Shown piece after piece: positions 13,751-20,135 of a stretch of DNA of 22,120 nucleotides. Position numbers and translations under genes: made by a program. The notes beneath the pieces are model-generated. The model was given only the letters and a program-made list of their open reading frames with translations. It was not told where the DNA came from and made no database searches. Origin of the DNA: a virus; the IMG/VR virus record IMGVR_UViG_3300006921_000183, positions 1 to 22,120 of that record; one strand, written 5' to 3'. Every line of letters begins with the position of its first letter. Within the stretch, counting starts at the first letter, position 1.

Positions 13751-14030
13751 CTTCGTTTCCCTCTATTAAATCATTAAAAGCATCGTTCATATAAACCCAC
13801 CGATAAAACCGCTTGTATTGATGCTCGCTTAAGCCCCACATGTCACGGACAACCGTTGCCGAAACTCTGTATCTGCCACTATACCACCGAAGACCTTCTC
13901 CGTTGATTACCGCAATTAATCCATCATCGAGCATTCTCTGCGCAATAACGGGGAACTCTGTTTCGGGAATCGGGCGACTGATGAGTTGGTTGAAGTGCGC
14001 TCTCCACTTGATAGGTTCGCCTTCATTCAT
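13743..14030 (-). CDS. Hypothetical protein, 95 aa, possible helix-turn-helix
   Basis: Contains FPVIAQRMLDDGLIAVINGEGLRWYSGRYRVSATVVRDMWGLSEHQYKRFYRWV. The second part (SATVVRDMWGLSEHQYKRFYRW) could be a helix-turn-helix. Begins in a TGATG junction with the terminase-small-like gene and overlaps the next gene by 8 bases. No confident family. Confidence 0.65.
   Translation of the reverse strand: MNEGEPIKWRAHFNQLISRPIPETEFPVIAQRMLDDGLIAVINGEGLRWYSGRYRVSATVVRDMWGLSEHQYKRFYRWVYMNDAFNDLIEGNEDE
13789..13798 (-). promoter_or_regulatory. Possible internal TATA box, GGGTTTATAT
   Basis: Exactly the ten-base string found at three intergenic promoters, but here it lies within a coding region (codons for WVYM) and 38 bases before ATG 13750. 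It may be a secondary promoter within the long run, or a coincidence of coding. Confidence 0.35.
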
Positions 14031-14656
14031 CAGTCAATCACCTCATAGTCTGCTTCGATTGTGTGCGTCGGGGCTTTGAGCGCACCGATGCGCATTTCTA
14101 TCTGATTCAACAGTTTAGGTTCATTGCGCAGTGTATCAACAAGTATTCCCATAACTCCATTGACTTGCTGATGCGCAAGTAGCATTTGGGAATCAACACC
14201 AATCTCTTTCTTTAGTGTGCCGATTAACTTAATGTTTGTATTCGCTTGCGCAACAAGACGAGTAGCAGTGGATAACCAGTCTGCGTCGATGCCGTCTTTG
14301 TCCTTCTGTTCCTCCCATTCATCGAGCCACTTTGTAATTCTTGAAAATACATCTTCGGCCATATCAAGCGTAGTGATTGCTTCACTGCGAGCCTCTTCGA
14401 CATTCTCTGCTTCTTCGGGGTCATAATCCATGTGCGCAGACATATGTTCTTCAACAATACCGACCTCCCAATTGAACTTCGACTCAAGGTATGTTGTTGT
14501 AATGTTGCCGTTGAAAATCTGTATTTCCCAATCCCTTCTGTTGCGATGTGCGCACAATGGACATTCGGGTGATTCTAAAGCCCAACGCAACGCCTCAATC
14601 GCCATCGGGTCTTCTTCTGTCGCCAGTCGTTGCTCGATTAACCATTTACTCTTCAT
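14030..14656 (-). CDS. Terminase-small-subunit-like DNA-binding protein, 208 aa
   Basis: Residues 34-80 read CPLCAHRNRRDWEIQIFNGNITTTYLESKFNWEVGIVEEHMSAHM. A CxxC followed by a helix-turn-helix-like segment and a final HMSAH is the layout of a phage family (C-x-x-C, R, L-x-x-G, I-x-x-x-F, L-x-x-H-x-x-H) often annotated as small terminase or HTH protein. The rest is long helices (EAITTLDMAEDVFSRITKWLDEWEEQ, LSTATRLVAQANTNIKLIGTLKKEI), as expected for oligomerisation. It may recognise packaging DNA, or act as a regulator. No large terminase is nearby, so the role is tentative. ATG 14656 has GAGGTG 7 bases upstream and overlaps the previous gene by 11 bases. Confidence 0.6.
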   Translation of the reverse strand: MKSKWLIEQRLATEEDPMAIEALRWALESPECPLCAHRNRRDWEIQIFNGNITTTYLESKFNWEVGIVEEHMSAHMDYDPEEAENVEEARSEAITTLDMAEDVFSRITKWLDEWEEQKDKDGIDADWLSTATRLVAQANTNIKLIGTLKKEIGVDSQMLLAHQQVNGVMGILVDTLRNEPKLLNQIEMRIGALKAPTHTIEADYEVID

Positions 14657-14951
14657 CCGTTTCACCTCTGTTGTAATCGAAGAAGAAGAATTGAGTCTTG
14701 TATCTGTGGCCGTGTAAATCCATAGTGTAGTCTTCAAAAGTACCAAACCGTTCATCCTTCATCATTTTTTGCGCCGCACTGTTTGCGTTTGGCGGCGAAT
14801 ACCTGTCGTCGGGTAGCGTGTTTAGTAATAGCGAAGCAGTCATACTTTCACCATTCTCTTCAAGCAAAGTAGCCGCCTTATCCATCCACTTTGCATATCT
14901 CTTTCTGCGCATACTATGTGTCTTTGCTACTTCATTTTTACTATGTCTCAT
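14646..14951 (-). CDS. Winged-helix-like protein, 101 aa (paralogue of next upstream gene)
   Basis: A basic N-terminus (KTHSMRRKRYAKWMDKAATLLEENG) precedes a winged-helix-like core, ESMTASLLLNTLPDDRYSPPNANSAAQKMMKDERFGTF. The core aligns with the protein at 14948-15217 (LQESPTGQMHIDDLLLNL, then VMRTDKRFV): shared LxE, M, LLLN-x-L, P, and M-K/R-x-D-x-RF. They look like tandem duplicates. Starts in an ATGA junction. Probably DNA-binding. Confidence 0.66.
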   Translation of the reverse strand: MRHSKNEVAKTHSMRRKRYAKWMDKAATLLEENGESMTASLLLNTLPDDRYSPPNANSAAQKMMKDERFGTFEDYTMDLHGHRYKTQFFFFDYNRGETDEE

Positions 14952-15217
14952 ACTTCGACCTCCCTTACAAGTGAGTAAATGCCTCCGCCTTCACACACAA
15001 ACCTCTTATCGGTACGCATAACATTGTGAACCCCTTTGCGTATCGGTATTCCGCATCTCATCGGTGTGTTTTTCTTTGTGTGTAGGTTCAAGAGTAAGTC
15101 GTCTATGTGCATTTGACCCGTAGGGGATTCTTGCAGTTGTCTAAAGCATGAATCACGAAATGCTTGATACTTGCGCACCCCGCCATTCCTACTACTAACA
15201 TAGTGTATTTTAACCAT
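14948..15217 (-). CDS. Winged-helix-like protein, 89 aa
   Basis: The basic, aromatic N-terminus (MVKIHYVSSRNGGVRKYQAFRDSCF) is followed by a core similar to the next gene downstream (MHIDDLLLNL, then PIRKGVHNVMRTDKRFVCEGGGIYSL, a recognition helix and wing). ATG 15217 shares one base with the stop of the MCM-like gene (TAATG). Likely DNA-binding; a partner of the helicase or a regulator is inferred from location only. Confidence 0.66.
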   Translation of the reverse strand: MVKIHYVSSRNGGVRKYQAFRDSCFRQLQESPTGQMHIDDLLLNLHTKKNTPMRCGIPIRKGVHNVMRTDKRFVCEGGGIYSLVREVEV

Positions 15218-16512
15218 TACCGTTCACCTTCGGGGAAACCAAATCTGCATACCACGCCTTTACGCCCTCTGCCATCCTTCTTGGGGATATACTCTGTGAA
15301 CCATGCTTGGCCGATTAAATATTCTTCAATCCAACGCTTTGCCGAACTGTAATCGTTGTCGCATATCAAGCGAGCAATGTCTTTTAACAATACTGAACGG
15401 GGAACATCTTTCTCCCAAAAAGTAGTGCGTATCAAACGAATATCTTCATCCATAACATTTCTGCGCATTTTCAAAGAAGACTCAAGGATTTCACGCAGTC
15501 TGTCATCCAGTTCAACCATGAGTAATTCCTTATCAACCCATTCGCCTTTCATCATAGTATAGCCGATAGCCAGTCTGCGGAATAAATCGCTTTCAAAACT
15601 GCGCACAGATTCTTGCATAACCCATTTGTCGAAGTCCTCACTAAAGACAACGCCTTGTGGTTTATTCTTGAAAACCTTTGCTTGACGGTCAATGAACCAA
15701 TTGCGCATTGATATTGATTCTTGGATTAACTCTCTTCGTTCTTCGGGCGTTATGCTCGCCTGCGCATTCTGCGCTTGTTTATAGAGTAGTTCTTTTTCGG
15801 GAGTCATAACAATGTCGAGAATGAAGAACCGTCTATCTAAACCGGACTCCAATTCAAATCGAGCAGGTTGTGTTCCCGCCCACATAGTATAGCGTGTGTT
15901 GTATTTGACCCAACCACTGCGCATTGATTTATTGACTCGCCCACTGTCAAGTGATGTAAGGAGTTGATTCTTCATATCAACGCTATGGTCTTTGCGTGAA
16001 GCATCAGATATTGAAGAGAACTCTTCAAAGCATAGAAAACCACCGCACATGTAGCGTGCAACTGGATTCCCCATAATGTCTCCCTCGTCATTGACCGACC
16101 CGAACATACCTGCCTCTGTGATACTGTTTGCACCAACCATAGTGCGGAAACCTTCGCCTTCTTCACCCTTACTGTTCCACAGAATACCAGTGTTCTCTGC
16201 GCAGAATAAATCGAGCAATACATTTTTACCCGAACCTTTCTGCCCTCGAATCAGAATATTAATGCGTGTGTCTGCAAGACGAGTTGCCGGTGTGTAAATA
16301 GGGTAGTCGGTGTGTCTTAACGGACAGTCTTCGATGACAAATGCGCCTTCGGGCGCAGTCAAAGGGTCAAAATCACACATCGAACATTTGTTCACTGCGT
16401 TAAACATGTGTGCGCCAATACTGCATAAGAAAATCGGCACTTTGTCGGCAACATCAACCAAATGGTTTTTGTCGCAGAAATTCTGCACCCTATCGAAAAT
16501 ATCATCATTCAT
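15217..16512 (-). CDS. MCM-like AAA+ replicative helicase, compact form
   Basis: Predicted DNA-unwinding ATPase, 431 aa. N-terminal region includes CSMC (43-46) and C63, possibly a zinc site. AAA+ motifs: NILIRGQKGSGKN (85-97, Walker A, with N after the catalytic lysine instead of S/T); MCGGFLCFEEFSSI (155-168), which matches the MCM Walker B GGxCCIDEFDKM with FEE for IDE; TMWAGTQPARFELESGLDRRFFILDIV (sensor 1 then an SRF-like arginine finger). A C-terminal helical part near 320-415 may be a winged helix. Cellular MCMs are over 600 aa with an extended N-terminal ring, mostly missing here. ATG 16512 has GGGAG 9 bases upstream; ATG 16521 is the alternative. Confidence 0.82.
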   Translation of the reverse strand: MNDDIFDRVQNFCDKNHLVDVADKVPIFLCSIGAHMFNAVNKCSMCDFDPLTAPEGAFVIEDCPLRHTDYPIYTPATRLADTRINILIRGQKGSGKNVLLDLFCAENTGILWNSKGEEGEGFRTMVGANSITEAGMFGSVNDEGDIMGNPVARYMCGGFLCFEEFSSISDASRKDHSVDMKNQLLTSLDSGRVNKSMRSGWVKYNTRYTMWAGTQPARFELESGLDRRFFILDIVMTPEKELLYKQAQNAQASITPEERRELIQESISMRNWFIDRQAKVFKNKPQGVVFSEDFDKWVMQESVRSFESDLFRRLAIGYTMMKGEWVDKELLMVELDDRLREILESSLKMRRNVMDEDIRLIRTTFWEKDVPRSVLLKDIARLICDNDYSSAKRWIEEYLIGQAWFTEYIPKKDGRGRKGVVCRFGFPEGER

Positions 16513-16687
16513 CCTCTTCATCTCCCATCACTTCTTCATAGGCTTCAACTACCTTTTCGGCCATCCATATTTCATCTGCATGTACTGCGCCATTCTCAAT
16601 AAGAGCAAGTAATACAAAATAAGTCTGCCTACATGTCAAATGCTTGATTTGCTGCAAGTAATCCCACGCTTTTAATTTAACATTCAT
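16505..16687 (-). CDS. Hypothetical acidic-tailed protein, 60 aa
   Basis: A helical small protein (KAWDYLQQIKHLTCRQTYFVLLALIENGAVHADEIWMAEKVVEAYEE) ending GDEEDE. The 3' end codes a purine-rich run that supplies the ribosome site for the MCM-like gene. Begins in an ATGA junction with the gene upstream. The layout is a pair of helices; no family recognised. Confidence 0.68.
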   Translation of the reverse strand: MNVKLKAWDYLQQIKHLTCRQTYFVLLALIENGAVHADEIWMAEKVVEAYEEVMGDEEDE

Positions 16688-17505
16688 TGAAACATCGCTC
16701 CTGTGTCGTTTAAATTTTCTTCGTGACTCGCCCCAATCAATTCTTTGATGCGCTCTAAAGCCTCCGACGACAAACCTATATATGACCCTTGCGCCCTTTT
16801 CGACGCACCTCTCGGTATTTTATAGCCGTCTGCTCTAAGCAAATTGCATATCTCATCAAACTTTGCAGGCTCGATGACTGATTTACTTTCAAATGATTTT
16901 AAGTCCTTGTGCGTTTCTTCGCTCGGCATGATATAGATTGAACCCTTTTTACCCACCATCCCCCGAAGGGCTACTGGCAACCAAGACCAAATGCTCTGCA
17001 ACGATTCCGCCGTTTTCTCTAAACCTAATTCATTCTCACGCACTGCAACACATTCTGTTGGCATTGGCGAAGGTGTAGTGAATAGTCGGTTAAGTGCGTA
17101 TGTTGTAAGTGTACCTATGCGCTTAAGGTGTGCGAATTTCATAACAATGTCTCTCGCAGGGGGATAATTGAATAACCATTCATTTCTATGTGCGTTTAAT
17201 TGCGTCGAGATTGTCGGAGGTGCATTAACCATCAGAATGAGCGTGTTTTTGTATTTGAATAACGGCCACATTGGGTTATTCTCGCTCAAGACTCGGTGAG
17301 GCTTTGTCAAAACATGTTTTGATGTGATAAATCCGACTCTGCTCTCATCCTTCTCAACGCATCCCAACTCTATGCCAAGTATTGCAGGCAAGTTGCTCGG
17401 TGCATTACTGTTGATGATTAGCATGTGCGTCGCACCCTCAACCTCCGGTGATAAATAAAAGTCTGTCTCTCCTACGGTACTAAAGTTCCATGTTGTCTCT
17501 GCCAT
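16684..17505 (-). CDS. Hypothetical protein, 273 aa, first gene of the helicase run
   Basis: A mixed alpha/beta protein. Visible strands include THMLIINSNAP and NTLILMVNAPP, and a central helical segment (RDIVMKFAHLKRIGTLTTYALNRLF). The C-terminal part (SVIEPAKFDEICNLLRADGYKIPRGASKRAQGSYIGLSSEALERIKELI) looks like a small DNA-binding or helical domain with a basic loop. I do not recognise the family. ATG 17505 lies 24 bases after a TATA box with no ribosome site, so it is likely leaderless. Unlike most genes here, it contains no TGCGCA hexamer. Confidence 0.78.
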   Translation of the reverse strand: MAETTWNFSTVGETDFYLSPEVEGATHMLIINSNAPSNLPAILGIELGCVEKDESRVGFITSKHVLTKPHRVLSENNPMWPLFKYKNTLILMVNAPPTISTQLNAHRNEWLFNYPPARDIVMKFAHLKRIGTLTTYALNRLFTTPSPMPTECVAVRENELGLEKTAESLQSIWSWLPVALRGMVGKKGSIYIMPSEETHKDLKSFESKSVIEPAKFDEICNLLRADGYKIPRGASKRAQGSYIGLSSEALERIKELIGASHEENLNDTGAMFQ

Positions 17506-17527
17506 GTTAGAGACTAAACGGTTCGTC

Positions 17528-17536
17528 GGTATAAAC
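17528..17536 (-). promoter_or_regulatory. TATA box, GTTTATACC, for the fourteen-gene helicase run
   Basis: Minus-strand GTTTATA followed by CC, 24 bases before ATG 17505, with no Shine-Dalgarno between. This is the same spacing as several other promoters in the window. It drives the long run from 17505 to 11838. Confidence 0.68.
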
Positions 17537-17566
17537 CTGCTTATTCTTTTTGACAGTTTGAAGGAA

Positions 17567-17581
17567 TTAAGAAAAAATAAA
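17567..17581 (-). terminator. T-rich tract, probable archaeal terminator
   Basis: The minus strand reads TTTATTTTTTCTTAA here, downstream of the 18560-17739 gene and before the next promoter. Oligo-T runs end transcription in Euryarchaeota. It is one of two similar tracts in this gap, each next to a GTCATTT or equivalent sequence. Confidence 0.5.
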
Positions 17582-17743
17582 TGACTCGCAGTTCCTCGCT
17601 TTTGCGCAATTCTTTCAATTGTTCTAAAGGTGTGAAAGACTAATACTATACAGGGGGCTTAAACTAAACACCTAAGAAGAATAAAAAGAATAAATGACGC
17701 AGGCTTTCAGTATGCGTATTATTTTCTTCTGTATTCTTTCAAT
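17576..17743. repeat. Two degenerate copies of an element in the largest intergenic gap
   Basis: The plus-strand strings AATAAATGAC (17576-17585 and 17689-17698) and ATTCTTTCAAT (17609-17619 and 17733-17743) recur in the same order, 33 and 44 bases apart. This indicates a duplicated element with a period near 113-124 bases. The 233-base gap 17506-17738 holds this repeat, two T-rich tracts and a promoter; I see no RNA gene or supported protein in it. Confidence 0.55.
17674..17694 (-). terminator. T-rich tract, probable terminator
   Basis: The minus strand is a pyrimidine run dominated by T across this interval, about 45 bases after the stop of the 273-aa gene (17741-17739). It is the first of the two T tracts met by transcription in this gap. 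Confidence 0.5.
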
Positions 17744-18560
17744 CCAAAGAAATAAATAAACGCTTTGCCCTTGAATACTCAATATCCTCTGCTTCTTTGA
17801 AACGCAGACCCGTTCTCGTTTCGTCGTCGCAAGGCAACGGTTGATAATCACTGTCGCATAACTGGTGGTGCATCTCTGCGATAGAAGAAATGATAGAAGC
17901 GGCTTCTGTGCGCTTTAGTGAACGGTGAGGTCTTATATCTGCTTGTGTCTGCTGGTCGGCGCAGACAACGCTTGAAATCAACACTGACGACTCCATATCG
18001 AATGCCTTGCTCTCGCTCATAGACTGCGCTATAACCAAACGGGGATAATCCCCTACAATAAGTGAGGGCAACCAACGCAAATGTCCGTCACGCATACGCA
18101 TGGGGAGGAATAAGGTTGCTGATTCTCCCCATGAATCGGGCGCAGACAGAATACATTTTGGTGCTTTCTGCGCTTTCACTTCGGCAGCGTAGTGACCGCA
18201 GAACATCGAAGTGCTGTTCGGTTCACTGATATGTGCGTAATTACCTCGAATCGAAATGAAATCTGCATCAGACTCGCTGATAAAGTCCTGTAAGTCCTGC
18301 GCAAACGGCTGTTCCTCGATGAACTCGCCCTTCATCCCTTGATTCACTACTGCTCTCGGCATGTCGGGTTGGACTGCGTCAATGAAATCCCATACTGCGT
18401 CTAATCCGTCGAGCATAATACTGTGGATTCCTGCTCTTAGAACAGCGCAAGGTTGAAACAACCTGCGTCGGCCTGCTCTGCGCCAACCAATAAATCGTTC
18501 AACGACTATGTCGCATGGGCGTGCAAAAATCCATTCTCCGCAATAACGAAACGGTTGCAT
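17739..18560 (-). CDS. Hypothetical protein, 273 aa
   Basis: The N-terminus is basic and aromatic (MQPFRYCGEWIF, then ERFIGWRRAGRRRLF). The middle is alpha/beta with CILSAPDSWGESATLFLPMRMRDGHLRWLPSLIVGDYPRLVIAQSMSESKAF, which looks like an enzyme-like core. The C-terminal part is helical and acidic (EMHHQLCDSDYQPLP). I recognise no family. The start ATG 18560 is bounded upstream by an in-frame TAA (18566-18564); M at 18413 is an alternative. A TATATA box lies about 55 bases upstream. Contains at most one TGCGCA, fewer than its neighbours to the right and left. Confidence 0.72.
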   Translation of the reverse strand: MQPFRYCGEWIFARPCDIVVERFIGWRRAGRRRLFQPCAVLRAGIHSIMLDGLDAVWDFIDAVQPDMPRAVVNQGMKGEFIEEQPFAQDLQDFISESDADFISIRGNYAHISEPNSTSMFCGHYAAEVKAQKAPKCILSAPDSWGESATLFLPMRMRDGHLRWLPSLIVGDYPRLVIAQSMSESKAFDMESSVLISSVVCADQQTQADIRPHRSLKRTEAASIISSIAEMHHQLCDSDYQPLPCDDETRTGLRFKEAEDIEYSRAKRLFISLD

Positions 18561-18615
18561 GATTTAAGACAGGCAACTTGTTCATATCAACCTGCGCACT
18601 ATGCGCTCGGTTGCG

Positions 18616-18622
18616 TATATAT
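18616..18622 (-). promoter_or_regulatory. Possible TATA box for the 273-aa gene
   Basis: Minus-strand AATATATA directly after the stop at 18625-18623, about 55 bases before ATG 18560. This would give a leader of about 30 bases. Weaker than the other promoters because the spacing differs and no GGG/GG prefix is present. Confidence 0.4.
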
Positions 18623-19153
18623 TCACACCGGATATTTTATTCCGTAAAGCCAGTCATCAGTCCACCAATACGGCGCACTGCGCCCTTTTTGCCACTGTGC
18701 GAAGCGAGCCTTCTCGCCCTTGTAGTATGCTCGGTATGCGCTCACTGCATCGCCCTCGACTTTGTATTCGTCGGGCATACACTGTGCAAAGGGAGTTAAT
18801 TCGCCTGCGGGGATTCTCTCGGCCATCATAAACAAATGCTCAATACCGTCTGCGCAAGCGTGGGTTTTGTCGAACCGCTTTTCGTATTCTTCGCAAAGCA
18901 TTGCGGCATGAAAACAAGTCCACAAGTAATTCTCACTGGATGCGCCAACCCAACGAGTTGCGGGGTGATGTGCATATCCACCCTTGAGAGGCGTTCCTTT
19001 GCTTGTAAGGGGCATCTGTGCATCTTCTGCGCCGTGTCTGCGTTGAGCCGAGCCAAGCATCTGAAAACATTCCACAATTAATTTCGGCACATGCTTATCG
19101 CAGTATGACATTGCCGCATAAATAGGCGATTCGTCGAGGATGAATAGGTTCAT
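18623..19153 (-). CDS. Conserved phage/marine-virus protein, MNLFILDE family, 176 aa
   Basis: Starts MNLFILDESPIYAAMSYCDKHVPKLIVECFQML, then HHPATRWVGASSENYLWTCFHAAMLCEEYEKRF, then LTPFAQCMPDEYK and AYRAYYKGEKARFAQWQKGRSAPYWW. This pattern (LDxxPxxAAxxxCDKHVxKxIxE; HPxxxW-x-SxxNYxWL; TPFAQxMPxEY; YRxYYxxEK) is a widespread uncharacterised family in tailed phages and giant viruses. Conserved histidines, cysteine and acids suggest an enzyme, but I know of no established function. ATG 19153 has a strong GGAGG 7 bases upstream. It closes the run that starts at 20089. Confidence 0.85.
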   Translation of the reverse strand: MNLFILDESPIYAAMSYCDKHVPKLIVECFQMLGSAQRRHGAEDAQMPLTSKGTPLKGGYAHHPATRWVGASSENYLWTCFHAAMLCEEYEKRFDKTHACADGIEHLFMMAERIPAGELTPFAQCMPDEYKVEGDAVSAYRAYYKGEKARFAQWQKGRSAPYWWTDDWLYGIKYPV

Positions 19154-19168
19154 GTTATTGCCTCCAAT

Positions 19169-19312
19169 TTATTCTGTGATTGCGTCAAGCCTGTCTAATA
19201 GTAGTGATGCGGCCTGCATGATTGATTCGTCGTTTTGCTTCTTTGCAAGGTATGTTAAGACCTTGATTGCGTCAAGGAGGATAAATGTCGGTGTGTCGTT
19301 AAAATCTGACAT
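19169..19312 (-). CDS. Hypothetical small helical protein, 47 aa
   Basis: Hand-translated: MSDFNDTPTF followed by one long amphipathic helix (LLDAIKVLTYLAKKQ and QAASLLLDRLDAITE). Starts at ATG 19312 with GGTGA 5 bases upstream; a GTG at 19321 overlapping the previous stop as GTGA is an in-frame alternative. Ends 15 bases before the next gene's ATG. Function unknown. Confidence 0.6.
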   Translation of the reverse strand: MSDFNDTPTFILLDAIKVLTYLAKKQNDESIMQAASLLLDRLDAITE

Positions 19313-19317
19313 TGTGT

Positions 19318-19485
19318 TCACCGTAATGCCATTTTGTGTTTTGCGCAACCCTCGGTTTTACAAATGTAAATACCATTTGAGAATAGACCCTTGAGTTTCT
19401 TCGCACATTTACCGCACTGTTCGCACCGTTTGCGTATTCTGCGTATTCCGAGGGGCTTTCTTTGCTTATCCCATGCTTGTCTCAT
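19318..19485 (-). CDS. Small basic zinc-finger protein, 55 aa
   Basis: Hand-translated: very basic N-terminus (KQRKPLGIRRIRKR), then CEQCGKC (21-27), and CKTEGCAKH (42-50). That is five cysteines and a histidine, enough for a zinc ribbon. The ATG overlaps the previous stop as ATGA and the stop lies next to the following gene's start. The strong positive charge suggests nucleic-acid binding. No named family. Confidence 0.68.
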   Translation of the reverse strand: MRQAWDKQRKPLGIRRIRKRCEQCGKCAKKLKGLFSNGIYICKTEGCAKHKMALR

Positions 19486-19760
19486 AGTTGCTCACGCACC
19501 TTATCAACGACTTCGTTCAGTCTTTTTGCGATGAGTTGCAGTGTGTGTCGAACTTCGGGGTCGTCTGTTTCCAAGGTTGCTTGCGCAGTGAAACCCGCAA
19601 TGTCAATTAACGCATCGGTTGCCATATGTATTATTCTGTCTTGCGCAGCCATTAACTTCTGCCCCGATTCAATTGCCTTCATTGCCTTTTCCATTGACTC
19701 TATAAGAGGCCGAGTTGCTTCTCGTATAATCGCTTCAAGTGTCTTCTGTGCTTCGCTCAT
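19482..19760 (-). CDS. Coiled-coil protein, 92 aa
   Basis: Almost entirely helical with heptad repeats (LEAIIREATRPLIESMEKAMKAIESGQKLMAAQ and RHTLQLIAKRLNEVVDKVREQL), so likely a self-associating coiled coil, perhaps structural or scaffolding. No cysteines or catalytic motif. Both ends are ATGA junctions. Family not recognised. Confidence 0.72.
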   Translation of the reverse strand: MSEAQKTLEAIIREATRPLIESMEKAMKAIESGQKLMAAQDRIIHMATDALIDIAGFTAQATLETDDPEVRHTLQLIAKRLNEVVDKVREQL

Positions 19761-20089
19761 TCCTCATCCCCCATTGATTTGAAGGCCATTACAAGCCTCA
19801 TATGCGCAAGGATAACATCGCTTTGATACTTGCAGTCCTTGAACATTTTAATGATTAGGTTTGCTGTGCTGTGCTGGCCGAAGGCTTGCATCATGCGCAC
19901 TTGAACAACCAAGCCGTTGCATGAATCGCAACATCGCCCATGCGAAACCATGCTCGGATGCGTGGTATCGTCTGCGACCAAAGGTTGCGCATTGTGTCCG
20001 CTTGACCAGTAAACTTTACCGTTTGCGTCTTTGTGTTCGTCAATTTTTTTATAGCATATTGAGCATGTTTTTTTATCGTTATTCATCAT
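19757..20089 (-). CDS. Zinc protein of the phage GHNAxP type, 110 aa
   Basis: Contains CSICYKKI, then VYWSSGHNAQPLV, then GRCCDSCNGLVVQVRM. This signature (CxxC, GHNAxP, GRCCDxCN, VxxR) is a small protein family often found in phages; its function is not established to my knowledge. ATG 20089 or 20086 follow AGGAG by 6 or 9 bases; an upstream frame to 20122 would overlap the TATA box. First gene of the run ending at 18623. Confidence 0.82.
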   Translation of the reverse strand: MMNNDKKTCSICYKKIDEHKDANGKVYWSSGHNAQPLVADDTTHPSMVSHGRCCDSCNGLVVQVRMMQAFGQHSTANLIIKMFKDCKYQSDVILAHMRLVMAFKSMGDEE

Positions 20090-20124
20090 CATTCTCTCCT
20101 GTGTCTTGCCGTGTGCGTTCATAG

Positions 20125-20131
20125 TTATAAA
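20125..20131 (-). promoter_or_regulatory. TATA box for the 20089-18623 run
   Basis: Minus-strand ATTTATAA lies about 35 bases before ATG 20089 and right after the stop (20138-20136) of the gene upstream. The predicted start site falls just ahead of AGGAG, so a short leader with a ribosome site is expected. Confidence 0.5.
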
Positions 20132-20135
20132 TCCT

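Noticed and set aside
17506-17738. tRNA or structured RNA gene in the intergenic gap
   Set aside because: No cloverleaf or strong stem was found by eye; the gap is better explained by T-rich terminators, a degenerate repeat and a promoter.
18499-18585. A 28-aa minus-strand frame starting MNKLPVLNHATV
   Set aside because: It overlaps the start of the 273-aa gene in another frame, has no motif and no junction with its neighbours.
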